Below, piece by piece: positions 48,726 through 58,979 of a stretch of DNA of 64,000 nt (positions are counted from its first letter, which is position 1; the number at the start of each line of letters is the position of its first letter). The notes beneath the pieces are model-generated. The model saw only the letters and a list, made by a program, of their open reading frames with translations. It had not been told where the DNA came from and did not search any database. Position numbers and translations under genes: made by a program. The stretch is taken from contig JACKDR010000006.1 in the NCBI GenBank assembly GCA_020633495.1, positions 62,001 through 126,000 of the forward strand, read 5' to 3'. Origin of the DNA: Kofleriaceae bacterium. Lineage in GTDB: Bacteria > Myxococcota_A > Polyangia > Haliangiales > Haliangiaceae.

Positions 48726-49818
48726 ATTTCCTGGGTCGTGCCCCGTGCCGCCCACCTCGCCCCGGTCGTCGCCGCGCTCCTCGCGCTCGGCCTGGCCGGG
48801 GTGCGCGCCGAGGCCGGCGGCCGCGACGGCGGCCGGGATCACCGCGACGGCCGCCGCGCGCGCGCGGGCGCGCCTCGCCGACGCCGACGCCGCCGCGACC
48901 CTGGGCAAGGCCACCGACCGGGCGCGCGCCACGGTGCGCGCCAGCGAGCAGGACCGCGCGACCCGCCTGGCCGCGCGCACCAAGCTGGCCCGGGCCTACC
49001 AGGCCGAGCTCGGCGAGATCGACAAGCTCAAGCGCCAGAAGGCGTCGTGGCGTCGCGACCGGCTGCTCCGCGATCGCCTGGCGTCGTCGCTCGAGACCGC
49101 CAAGAAGCTGTCGAAGGCGTCGGCCGAGCTCACGATCCTCGACGCCCGCCTGCTCCAGGAGCGCCGCGCGCTGATCGCCGCGATCGACGCCGAGCTCGCC
49201 GCCGGCCCGGCGGCGGCGCGGACCGCCAGCCTGCAGCGGGTCCGCACCGAGACCGCGCGCGCCGTGGCGCCGGCGGTCAAGGCCAAGAAGATCGTCATCC
49301 CCGACGACGAGATCGATCCGCTCGCCGATCCCGACGAGCTCGAGGCCCAGGCCCGGGCCCTGCGCGACAGCGAGGCCGAGCTGGCGCGCCAGATCGCCAG
49401 CCTCGACGGCCAGGTCGATCGCTTCCGCAAGCAGGCCGAGCTGCGCAAGGCCCACGATCGCGCCGGCGAGCTGGCGGCGCGCGACGATGGCCAGCCGCGG
49501 CGCACCGCCGGCAGCGCGGGCAGCCGCGACGGCGCCGAGCTGACCGGCGACGCCGCGCCGCAGGACGGCGGCGACGGCCCCGCCGCCGATCCGTCGACCA
49601 GCGGCGCCGGCGGCTTCGAGGGCGATCCCGCGGTCGTGCTGTCCGACGTCGTCGACGCCGACACCGTCGACGCCCTGCGCAAGGCCGAGCGCTCGTCGGA
49701 TCCGTCGGCCAAGGCCGCCGCCGCCGAGCGGGCGCGTCGCGAGGTCGCGCGTCGGCTCGCGGCGCTGCGCAAGCGCCGCCTCGAGATCGAGAAGCGCGCC
49801 AAGGACCTCGCCGAGTAG
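48714..49818 (+). CDS. secreted coiled-coil protein (one frame break near the N-terminus)
   Basis: About 367 residues. The first frame from ATG 48714 gives a convincing signal peptide (LAPVVAALLALGLAGVRAEA). The rest of the protein lies in the next frame, entered within about 48815-48850 in a GGCGGCCGCGACGGCGGCC run; one extra base explains it. The mature part is rich in Ala, Arg and Glu with long coiled coils (ATRLAARTKLARAYQAELGE, LDARLLQERRALIAAIDAEL, RQIASLDGQVDRFRKQAELR). No enzyme motif is visible. It is probably a periplasmic structural protein working with the outer-membrane protein encoded 12 bp downstream. Confidence 0.65.
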
Positions 49819-49830
49819 TAGGCTCGCGCG

Positions 49831-51027
49831 GTGCGGCTCTGGCTCGTCGCGATCGGTCTGGTCGGCTCCGCCGGCGGCGCGGTCGCGCGCGCCGACACCT
49901 GGAAGGCCGAGGTCGAGGCCGGCGGCGAGTGGGACAGCAACGTCCACCGCGTCGAGGTCGACCCCGCGGGCACCCGGGTCGCGGTCGGCGCGCCGCTGGC
50001 CCGCGCCGGCGCCCGCGTCGAGGGCGCCGGCCGCGCCGGCGCCTGGGGCCGGTGGTGGATCGCCGGCGCCGGGCGGGTCCGCACCGTCACCAGCGACGTC
50101 CGCGGCGAGGACGTCGGCGCGCTGGCGCTCGACGCCCGCTGGGATCGCGGCCTCGGCGACCGCCGGGTGCGCGTCGGCGCCCGCGCCAGCTGGTACGACG
50201 CCACCGCGCTGACCGAGCCGTCGAGCGCGCGCACCTTCGCGCTCGCCGCCGCGGACGGCTTCCTCGTGCTCACCGGCGACGGCGATCGCCGCTTCGCGCT
50301 GTCGGCGGGCGGCCGCGACTTCACCTACCGGCCCGACGCCGACTTCGACTGGCACGGCGCCGCCGTCGGCGCGCGCCTGGTCGCGACCGTGTGGCGCCGC
50401 GGCGCCGCGATCGCCGTCGACGCCCCGGAGCTGGCCGACGATCTCGCGGCGCTCGGCGTCGGCGACGCCGCCGAGGCCACGGTCGAGCTCGCGGTCGGCT
50501 GGCGGCTCGAGCGCCGCAGCTACCACGGCGTCGCGTTCGACGACGGCTGCGCGCCGGGCGACCCGGTGGTGCCGGCGTGCTTCGTGCCCACCGGCGAGCG
50601 CCGCAGCGACCTGCACCACGTCGGCGAGGTCGAGGCGACCTACACCGGCGACGTCGTCGTCACCGCCGGCTACGAGCTGACCGTCAACGACTCGTCGAGC
50701 TACGGCCAGTCGCTGGTCCGGCACCGGCTCAGCGGCTCGGCCACGATCGAGCTGCCCGGGCAGGTCTACGCCACCGGCAGCGCGGCGCTGCAGGTCGACC
50801 AGTACCTCGATCCGCTGCTGCTGGCCCGCGACGTCGTCAGCCAGAGCTTCACCAGCATCGACGACGAGAACCGCTCGGCGCTGGCGGTGCGGCTGTCGCG
50901 CCGGGTCGGGCGTGGCTTCACCGCCGAGGCCCGGTGGGCGTTCTTCGCCGACTCGCTGTCGAAGGACGATCTCGAGTTCCGTCGCCAGGTCGTCTACGGC
51001 GGCCTGACCTGGTCGAGCGACGACTGA
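49831..51027 (+). CDS. hypothetical outer-membrane beta-barrel protein
   Basis: A 398-residue secreted protein (signal ending GGAVARA-DTW) with an alternating beta pattern throughout, such as WKAEVEAGGEWDSNVHRVEV, RWWIAGAGRVRTVTSDVRG, YTGDVVVTAGYELTVNDSSS and FRRQVVYGGLTWSSDD at the end. The sequence fits a barrel of about 14-18 strands, like surface-exposed proteins found beside FecR/TPR modules in myxobacteria. Two Cys lie in one loop (DDGCAPGDPVVPACFVPTGE). GTG start. It lies 12 bp after the coiled-coil gene and is likely in the same operon. Function unknown. Confidence 0.7.
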   Translation: MRLWLVAIGLVGSAGGAVARADTWKAEVEAGGEWDSNVHRVEVDPAGTRVAVGAPLARAGARVEGAGRAGAWGRWWIAGAGRVRTVTSDVRGEDVGALALDARWDRGLGDRRVRVGARASWYDATALTEPSSARTFALAAADGFLVLTGDGDRRFALSAGGRDFTYRPDADFDWHGAAVGARLVATVWRRGAAIAVDAPELADDLAALGVGDAAEATVELAVGWRLERRSYHGVAFDDGCAPGDPVVPACFVPTGERRSDLHHVGEVEATYTGDVVVTAGYELTVNDSSSYGQSLVRHRLSGSATIELPGQVYATGSAALQVDQYLDPLLLARDVVSQSFTSIDDENRSALAVRLSRRVGRGFTAEARWAFFADSLSKDDLEFRRQVVYGGLTWSSDD

Positions 51028-51042
51028 TCGGGCGCGGCGCCG

Positions 51043-51378
51043 CTACTTCTTGGTGCAGGCGTGGATGTCGGCCGCGGTCTTGGCCTTGATCAGGCAGGTG
51101 TTCTGATCGTCGTTGTCGGCCGACTGGCACTGGGTGATGCACAGGTCGATGCCGCGCTCGAAGCCGGTCTGGTACTCGGCCTCCTTCTGGGCCCGCAGCG
51201 CCGCGCGCTCGGCCTCGGGGGCGGCGGCGATCTCGGCGTCCGCGGTCTCCCAGAACAAGAGGACGCTGGCGTTGCGGCACGCCTTGTCGCAGGTCTTGAC
51301 CGACGGCTTCTTGCAGGCCGTCAGCGGCAGGACCAGGGCGAGGGCGCAGACGGCCGCGAGGCCGGAGAGGGGACGCAT
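51043..51378 (-). CDS. hypothetical small Cys-rich lipoprotein
   Basis: A 111-residue protein with a lipoprotein signal (CALALVLPLTAC). A compact helical part has four paired Cys (TCDKACRNASVLLFW and DLCITQCQSADNDDQNTC, then IKAKTAADIHACTKK), suggesting a disulphide-linked helical hairpin of the CxxxC-x(n)-CxxxC type. ATG at 51378. It converges with the barrel-protein gene (15 bp apart). Family not recognised, but the pattern is typical of small myxobacterial envelope lipoproteins. Confidence 0.65.
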   Translation of the reverse strand: MRPLSGLAAVCALALVLPLTACKKPSVKTCDKACRNASVLLFWETADAEIAAAPEAERAALRAQKEAEYQTGFERGIDLCITQCQSADNDDQNTCLIKAKTAADIHACTKK

Positions 51379-51443
51379 GGGTGCGTGGCTACACCACCGC
51401 GGCGCCGCGGGCAAGGGTCCCGGTTGTCGCGGCCCCCGGGCGC

Positions 51444-53194
51444 CTACTTGCGGCGGTGATCGCGGACCTTGATGTCGTCGTCGTCGTCGTCGCGGTGGTC
51501 GCGCTGCCGGGGCCGCGACGGCGCGGGGTCGTCGTGGCTGCGCGGCGGCGGATCGCGGTGATCGCGCGCCGCGGGCCGGCTCGGCGCCGGCGGCGCCGCC
51601 GCGGGCTCGCGATGGTCGACCACCGCCGGTCGCGGATCGGCGACCGCGGTGCCGCCGAGGTCGACCTCGATCCGCACCGCGGGCGGCGCGTCGGGCAGCG
51701 ACCAGCCGCCCCCCAGCCACACCCACTCGCCGCCGCGCCACAGCCACTCGCCGGCGACCCACAGCGCGCCGTCGATGGGCGGCGCGCCGGGATCCTCGTC
51801 GACCGGGTCCGGCATCGGCGGCCGCTCGACGGCGCCGAGCATCTGCAGGTTGGCCAGGATCGTGCCGCGCACCGCCAGCGCGATCGTCTCGCGGCGGCGC
51901 AGCTCGGCGGCGAGCTCGGCGCGGGCGCGGATGGCGGCGGCCTCGCGGGCCTCGCGGGCCTCGCGCCGTCGCTCGGCCTCGGCGGCGCGGCGGGGCCCGC
52001 TCGGCGCGCAGCTCGGCCTCGGCGGCGCGCCGCGCCGCCTCGCGCTCGGCGCGCAGGCGGGGCGTCGCGCTCGGCGCGCTCGCGGGCGACGCGCGCGCGC
52101 AGCGTCGGATCGGCGCCGCAGACCCCGGCGAGGTAGGCGAGCTGCGCGCTGCGCGCGGGTCACGACGATCGTCATCAGCCGGGCGCGGGCCTCGGCCTCG
52201 ACGCGGGCGCGGGCCTCGACCTCGGCGTGGACCCGGGCGCGGGCCTCGGCCTCGGCCTGCAGGCGGGCCTCGAGCTCGAGCCAGGCGCGGGCCTCGGCCT
52301 CGGCGTCGACCAGGCGCGGGCGTCGACCTCGGCCTGGGCCTCGGCGCGGGCGTCGGCCTCGGCGCGCAGCCGCAGCTCCAGCGCGGCGCGGGCCTCGGCG
52401 TCGGCGCGGTCGCGGGCGCGCTGCTGCGCCATCGGATCGGCGCCCTGCGTGACCAGCGCCGCCTGCAGATCGATCCGCGCGCGCGCCGCGACCTGGCGGG
52501 CCTCGGCGCGGGCGGCGCGGCGCTCGGCGACGGTGTCGACGACGCGGATGACCTCGAAGCCGCCGGTGACGCCGCGCGGATCGTCGCCGTCGGCGGCGGT
52601 CAGCGTCATCGTGCACGCGCCCGGCCCCGGCGCCTCGACCTCGGCGCGGCCCCGGTACTCGCCGGCGCCGACGTCGCCGGCGGGCAGGGCGACGTCGTCG
52701 GCGATCACCGCGTCGGCCACCGCGGCGCCGGCGGCCTGGCCGTCGACGGCGACCTGGGCCTCGGCGTCGCCGGTCGGGGTCTCGACCCGGGCGCCGGCGC
52801 CGAGCTGGCCGAGCGCGGCGCCGCTGATCGCCGCCACCGTGCGGCGGTCGCGGTCGCGCGCGGCGCGGAGCTCGGCGAGGCGGCGCTCGCGGTAGGCCTC
52901 GAGGGTCTCGCCGGCGACGCCGGCCTGGCCGGTGCCGCCGCAGTCGATCGTCCAGCCGACGCGCATCGCGCGCGGCACCTGGATCGCCCACCGGATCTCG
53001 TGGGTGCCGGGCGCCGCCACGGTGACGCCGCCGCCGCCGGGGGCCGCGCTCGGGCCGTCGCCGCCGCCGCCGGGCGCCGCCAGCACCGCGGTGCCGGTCC
53101 CCAGGGTCTCGCGGCGGAACCGCGGGTGGCAGGCGGTGAGGGCCAGCAGGGAGCAGGACAGCGAGGCGAAGCCGATCAAGCGAACCCGACGCAT
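51444..53194 (-). CDS. lipoprotein with long charged coiled coil and Trp-rich motif (four frame breaks)
   Basis: Roughly 580 residues when repaired. The signal peptide ends in a lipobox (CSLLALTAC). A beta-rich domain (about 50-230) is followed by a very long Glu/Arg/Ala coiled coil (ELRLRAEADARAEAQAEVDA, ARLQAEAEARARVHAEVEAR, REAREAREAAAIRARAELAA). Then come a Trp-rich tandem motif (ALWVAGEWLWRGGEWVWLGG) and an Asp/His/Arg-rich tail. The coiled coil is split by frame changes near 52310-52320, 52143-52158, 52055-52065 and 51985-52000. Two of these sit in GGGG runs where removing one base restores the pattern. It is probably an intact gene with sequence errors. Trp motifs of this kind occur in YXWV(P/A)G(H/Y)W proteins of unknown role. 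ATG at 53194. Confidence 0.6.
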
Positions 53195-53270
53195 GACGGG
53201 GCGGTTTTGCAACCGCCGGGCCGCCGCGGTGTCGGCGATGCTGGCCCGCGGCTTGCCATGGCGTTCACCC

Positions 53271-53699
53271 ATGTCGGACCGCAAGACCTCGACTTCCCTT
53301 GCCCACCAGCTCGTCGGGCCCCGCCATCGTGAACCGACGGCCACGCCCGTCCACGCCACAGGGTCGCGCCGGCGCCACGGTCGCCTCGCCGGGCTCGGCC
53401 TCGCCGTCGCGCTCGGCCTCGGGCTCGCCGCCTGCGGCGGCCACGGCGGCCACGGCGACAGCTACCGCGCCGCGACCTCCGAGCAGGAGGCCTGCTGCGA
53501 GCACCTCGACGGCGACGCCCGCGCCCAGTGCCTGGCGCAGATCGTCCGGGTCGACGATCCCGCGGTCGCCGCCAGCGATCCCAACCAGGCCACCTACCGG
53601 TGCATCGAGCGCAACTTCACGTGCGACCCGGCCAGCGGCCACGCCACGCCGGCGTCGGCGCAGGCCCAGTACGACTGCATCGCCGACCTCGGCCAGTAG
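53271..53699 (+). CDS. hypothetical secreted lipoprotein
   Basis: A 142-residue protein with a long basic n-region before a lipoprotein signal (AVALGLGLAAC) and a Gly/His linker. The short mature domain has five Cys (ACCEHLDGDARAQCLAQIVR, YRCIERNFTCDPASG, YDCIADLGQ). The unusually long n-region suggests the start may be internal, but no better start is in frame. It is divergent from the broken lipoprotein gene and converges with groEL. Family not recognised. Confidence 0.55.
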   Translation: MSDRKTSTSLAHQLVGPRHREPTATPVHATGSRRRHGRLAGLGLAVALGLGLAACGGHGGHGDSYRAATSEQEACCEHLDGDARAQCLAQIVRVDDPAVAASDPNQATYRCIERNFTCDPASGHATPASAQAQYDCIADLGQ

Positions 53700-53737
53700 C
53701 CGGGGGGCTCGCGCCGCGCCGCGCCCGTGCCGGCGCC

Positions 53738-53770
53738 GAAAACGCCGAGGGCGGCCTCGCGGCCGCCCTC
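53738..53770 (-). terminator. intrinsic terminator of groESL
   Basis: On the minus strand a perfect 10-bp stem GAGGGCGGCC / GGCCGCCCTC with a GCGA tetraloop, followed by GGCGTTTTC, about 32 bp after the groEL stop. Confidence 0.8.
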
Positions 53771-53786
53771 GACTGGCTGGATGGAG

Positions 53787-53801
53787 CTGATCGGCAGCCG
53801 A

Positions 53802-53805
<4 letters not shown>
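53787..53805. repeat. inverted repeat at the groEL stop
   Basis: CTGATCGGC-A-GCCGATCAG, perfect 9-bp arms overlapping the groEL stop codon (53802-53804). Too tight for a hairpin loop as written; it may be a protein-binding palindrome or an mRNA 3' structure. Confidence 0.6.
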
Positions 53806-55460
<1,655 letters not shown>

Positions 55461-55497
55461 GTTGCTCTCCTTGAATCTCGTAGAGGTGATCCGAGGA

Positions 55498-55785
<288 letters not shown>

Positions 55786-55849
55786 GAGAGTCCCTCTTGT
55801 GCGGTTCCGCGCGCGGGCGGAGTCTCTGGGAAGTGGAAGGTTGCGTTTG

Positions 55850-55876
55850 TTAGCACTCACCGAAGCCGAGTGCTAA
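55850..55876 (-). promoter_or_regulatory. CIRCE operator (HrcA site) of groESL
   Basis: TTAGCACTC-N9-GAGTGCTAA, an exact match to the CIRCE consensus, 64 bp upstream of the groES start. HrcA binds it to repress groESL until heat shock; hrcA itself is not in the window. Confidence 0.97.
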
Positions 55877-55884
55877 CGGCGGGC

Positions 55885-55912
55885 ATACTAAGGCCGCCTG
55901 CGGACCGCGCAA
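55885..55912 (-). promoter_or_regulatory. probable groESL promoter
   Basis: On the minus strand TTGCGC (55907-55912), 16 bp spacer, TAGTAT (55885-55890), placed so that the CIRCE operator covers the transcription start, as in other HrcA-controlled operons. Predicted from position and sequence only. Confidence 0.6.
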
Positions 55913-56072
55913 CCCCTCACCTGAGGGAAATCGCTCGGGACTACCCGCCCCGGGGACCTGGGTGGCCGTCGCAGCTGACCCTACACCGACGTACCGGGCC
56001 CGGGAGTACATCCAAGGCCCGAGAAACGAAGGGGAAACTTGAAGTCCTGCGATCCTGACCGATAACCAAAGC

Positions 56073-56627
56073 ATGGACGTCACGCCGCATGCCTCCGTCG
56101 ATGGGTTCTTCCACGAGGTGGTGACCGACGCCCTCCAGGCGGTCCACCTCGATGCCACCGAGACCACCGAGTGGTACCTGGTCTCGCTGCTGGGCGACTT
56201 CGCCCAGGCCCGGATCACCGACGAGCCCCTGGTGGTCAAGCTGGTGGGCAGCCAGTCGGCCGAGCCCGCCGAGCGGTTCCGCCGCCTCAAGGAGGTCGGC
56301 GACACCTCGCTGTACGTCTCGGGGTTCTTCGCCGAGTCGCTGGGCCGCAAGCTGGTCGACGTCGACTACTACGTCGGCCTGGGCAGCCGGGCCTACGCCG
56401 AGCTGGCCGGGCGCATGAGCGGCTCGCTGACCGAGGTCTACGCCGAGCTGTCGCAGAAGTTCCCCGCGTTCGTCGAGGTCATCACCGAGGTCCGGCGCCG
56501 CTGCGACTTCGCCGGCGCCGACATCGTGCGGCTCTACGAGCAGTGGGTGCAGACCCGCGACGCGTGGATCGAGCGCAAGCTCAAGGCGCTGGGCGTCCTG
56601 GTCGAGCCGGTCGGGACGCTGCAGTGA
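56073..56627 (+). CDS. conserved-looking hypothetical protein, first of a coupled pair
   Basis: A 184-residue all-helical, acidic cytoplasmic protein (DGFFHEVVTDALQAVHLDAT, TEWYLVSLLGDFAQARITDE, LGSRAYAELAGRMSGSLTEV). No signal peptide, membrane segment or enzyme motif. The even composition and the tight coupling to the next gene make it a firm gene. Its GTG-start partner overlaps it by four bases. I recognise no family; proteins of this appearance occur in myxobacterial genomes but I cannot name a function. It is divergent from groESL. Confidence 0.72.
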   Translation: MDVTPHASVDGFFHEVVTDALQAVHLDATETTEWYLVSLLGDFAQARITDEPLVVKLVGSQSAEPAERFRRLKEVGDTSLYVSGFFAESLGRKLVDVDYYVGLGSRAYAELAGRMSGSLTEVYAELSQKFPAFVEVITEVRRRCDFAGADIVRLYEQWVQTRDAWIERKLKALGVLVEPVGTLQ

Positions 56628-57277
56628 GCCGCGAGACGCTGACCCGGCTGCAGCGCGGACTCGAGGAGCTCTACCGGATCGTCACCGGCGTCGAGGTCAC
56701 CGACTTCGTCGTCGACGAGGGCGCGCGCGACGCGATCCTGCGGGCGTCCGACGTCCGCACCGCCCGCGAGCAGCTGCTGGTCGCCGAGGACGGCGACGAC
56801 GTCTCGATCGCGCTGTTCGTCGATCGCGACGCGCTGGCCAACCTGGCGCGCCGCGATCCGTCGGATCGCCTCGACGACGGCAACCTCGGCGACTTCCTGC
56901 TCGCGCTCGAGGGCGTCAGCCACTTCGTCTACGCGGTGTGGTGCGCCCGCGGCGATCGCACGGTCACCGCGCTCGAGCTCGAGCTCCAGGCCGAGGTCGA
57001 CAAGTACGTCACCTGCGTGCTGCTGGCCGGCGCCGACCGCCACGCCGCGCCGCGCTGGCGGCGCCGCCTGTTCGAGCAGTTCGCCTACGAGCCCGATCTC
57101 GACGCCGACGAGCGCGACCGCTACCGGGTCGCCAACGAGAACGCGAAGCGCTACGCGGCGTCGCTCGAGCGTCGCTTCGTCGCCGACCGCCGGGTCCCGG
57201 CGATGCTGGCCGAGCTGCGCCGGTTCTACCGGCTGCCGCTGGGCGGCAAGCTCGCGCACATCGCGCAGGCCGCGTAG
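56624..57277 (+). CDS. hypothetical protein, second of a coupled pair
   Basis: A 217-residue soluble, mostly helical protein (SRETLTRLQRGLEELYRIVT, LDDGNLGDFLLALEGVSHFV, VTALELELQAEVDKYVTCVL, ERRFVADRRVPAMLAELRRF). The GTG start overlaps the upstream stop (GTGA). The likely pairing with the first protein suggests a shared complex or pathway. No recognised motif. A (GTGCCC)7 array follows the stop. Confidence 0.72.
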   Translation: MSRETLTRLQRGLEELYRIVTGVEVTDFVVDEGARDAILRASDVRTAREQLLVAEDGDDVSIALFVDRDALANLARRDPSDRLDDGNLGDFLLALEGVSHFVYAVWCARGDRTVTALELELQAEVDKYVTCVLLAGADRHAAPRWRRRLFEQFAYEPDLDADERDRYRVANENAKRYAASLERRFVADRRVPAMLAELRRFYRLPLGGKLAHIAQAA

Positions 57278-57294
57278 CTCGGTCCGCCGCGGCC

Positions 57295-57336
57295 GTGCCC
57301 GTGCCCGTGCCCGTGCCCGTGCCCGTGCCCGTGCCC
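57295..57336. repeat. (GTGCCC)7 microsatellite
   Basis: Seven perfect GTGCCC hexamers between the convergent gene pair ending at 57277 and 57363, followed by GATCTGGTTCCGGGG. Related to the degenerate array at 34141-34188. Confidence 0.95.
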
Positions 57337-57362
57337 GATCTGGTTCCGGGGCCGCGCGGCTG

Positions 57363-58238
57363 CTACGCCTTCGCGCCCAGCACCCGGTTGTCGATCAGCC
57401 GGGTCTTGCCGACGAACGCGGCGATCGCCAGCACCGCGCGCCCCGTCACCGTCGTGATCGCGGTCAGGTCGTCGGCGTCGCGCAGCTCGACGTAGTCGAC
57501 CCGCACCGCCGGCGCGGCGTCGAGCGGGGCCCGGGCCGCCGCGATCAGCGCGGCGACGTCGCGCTCGCCGGCGGCGAACGCGGCGTCGGCCGCGGCCAGG
57601 CCGTGCGACAGCGCCAGCGCCTGGGCCCGCTCGTCGGCGGCGAGGTAGGCGTTGCGCGAGCTCATCGCGAGGCCGTCGGCCTCGCGGACGATCGGGCAGG
57701 CGACGATCTCGACGCCGAAGTCGAGGTCGCGCACCATCCGCCGGATCAGCGCGACCTGCTGGTAGTCCTTCTGGCCGAAGAACGCGACGTGCGGCTGGGT
57801 GAGGTGGAACAGCTTGGCGACGATCGTCGCGACCCCGGCGAAGTGGCCGGGCCGGGTCTCGCCGCACATCGGGCGCTGCAGCTCGCGGACCTCGATGAAG
57901 GTCTGGGCGCCGGGCGCGTACATGCCGGCGACGTCGGGGCAGAACGCGAGGTCGACGCCGCACGGCCGCGCCTTGGCCAGGTCGCCGGCCTCGTCGCGCG
58001 GGTAGCGCGCGAGATCCTCGCTGGGGCCGAACTGGGTCGGGTTGACGAAGATCGTCAGGATCACGACGTCGGCGGCGGCGCGCGCCGCGCGCAAGAGCGA
58101 CAGGTGGCCGTCGTGCAGGTAGCCCATCGTCGGCACCACCGCGATGCGGCGGCCGTCGCGGCGCAGATCCTCGGCGCGGGCGCGCATCGCCGCCGGGTCA
58201 CGGATGATCTCGAAGGGCAGGCGCGAGGCGATCGTCAT
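57363..58238 (-). CDS. panC: pantothenate synthetase
   Basis: A 291-residue enzyme joining pantoate and beta-alanine with ATP to make pantothenate (vitamin B5, coenzyme A precursor). The HIGH-like motif PTMGYLHDGHLSLLR, FVNPTQFGPSEDLARYPR, the GQKDYQQ loop and the KMSKS-like READGLAMSSRNAYL are all present. It is cytoplasmic, with normal length. The pantoate-making enzyme gene panB lies 742 bp upstream on the same strand, with a lipoprotein gene between them. Confidence 0.97.
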   Translation of the reverse strand: MTIASRLPFEIIRDPAAMRARAEDLRRDGRRIAVVPTMGYLHDGHLSLLRAARAAADVVILTIFVNPTQFGPSEDLARYPRDEAGDLAKARPCGVDLAFCPDVAGMYAPGAQTFIEVRELQRPMCGETRPGHFAGVATIVAKLFHLTQPHVAFFGQKDYQQVALIRRMVRDLDFGVEIVACPIVREADGLAMSSRNAYLAADERAQALALSHGLAAADAAFAAGERDVAALIAAARAPLDAAPAVRVDYVELRDADDLTAITTVTGRAVLAIAAFVGKTRLIDNRVLGAKA

Positions 58239-58263
58239 CGCGCGCAGCGTAGCGCGAACTCGC

Positions 58264-58893
58264 TCAGCCGCCGGGGCAGGTGAGCGTGAAGTCGGTGCCG
58301 TCCGGCGTGCACCAGGCGCCGCACGGCTCGTCGGCCAGGCAGGCGCAGTCGATCGCGCCGGCGCTGCAGCCGGCCGGGATCGCGACGCAGGCCCAGTCGT
58401 CGGCGTAGCCGCCGACGTCCGAGACGCCGCGCTGGCAGTACTCGGTGCCGGCGGCGCAGAACAGGTGGCCGCAGCGGAAGGTGTCGAGCGGCGGCGTGCA
58501 GCCGTTGTAGTCGTTGACGTCGACGCCGGCGGTCGCGGCCGCGCACGGGCTGTCGTAGACGGTGCCGTCGCAGCCGCAGGTCGGGGTCTGGCCCTGCGGG
58601 CAGTCGGGCGGCCGCGGCTGGCACGTGCCCTGGCCGTCGTCGAAGCCGCAGCCGTTGTCGGTGTGATCGCAGTAGTGCTCGGCGTCGCAGGTCAGGCCGG
58701 CCTTGCCGCCGCACACGCTGCCGGTGCCGCCGCCGTCGGGGGCGGAAGCGTCGATCGCCACGGCGGTGTCGTGGACGGCGGCGTCGATGGCGGCGCCGCC
58801 GTCGTCGCCTCCACAGCCGGCGCCCGCGACGGCGAGCGCGAGCGAGACCACGACGGACAGGAAGACGGACTCGGCAAGCCAGGTCAGGCGCAT
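58264..58893 (-). CDS. Cys-rich lipoprotein with Kazal-like domain
   Basis: A 209-residue secreted lipoprotein (signal ending LAVAGAGC), with an acidic Asp/Ala linker and 20 or so Cys in the mature part. The segment CPQGQTPTCGCDGTVYDSPC has the Cys spacing of a Kazal-type inhibitor module. The flanking regions (SVCGGKAGLTCDAEHYCDH, DTFRCGHLFCAAGTEYCQRG) are like myxobacterial surface 'CGGxxGLxC' proteins. It lies between panC and panB on the same strand, but its function seems unrelated to pantothenate synthesis. ATG at 58893. Confidence 0.75.
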   Translation of the reverse strand: MRLTWLAESVFLSVVVSLALAVAGAGCGGDDGGAAIDAAVHDTAVAIDASAPDGGGTGSVCGGKAGLTCDAEHYCDHTDNGCGFDDGQGTCQPRPPDCPQGQTPTCGCDGTVYDSPCAAATAGVDVNDYNGCTPPLDTFRCGHLFCAAGTEYCQRGVSDVGGYADDWACVAIPAGCSAGAIDCACLADEPCGAWCTPDGTDFTLTCPGG

Positions 58894-58979
58894 GGCCGCA
58901 GGCTTCGCAAGCCACGTGCCACGCCGCGCCGCCAGCGCTTGCGCGCAGTTGGCGACGCGGCACCTCGGAAATCCGAGGC

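Noticed and set aside
57295..57336. possible origin or iteron array
   Set aside because: The hexamers are simple-sequence slippage repeats, lie between convergent genes, and there is no dnaA box or replication gene nearby.
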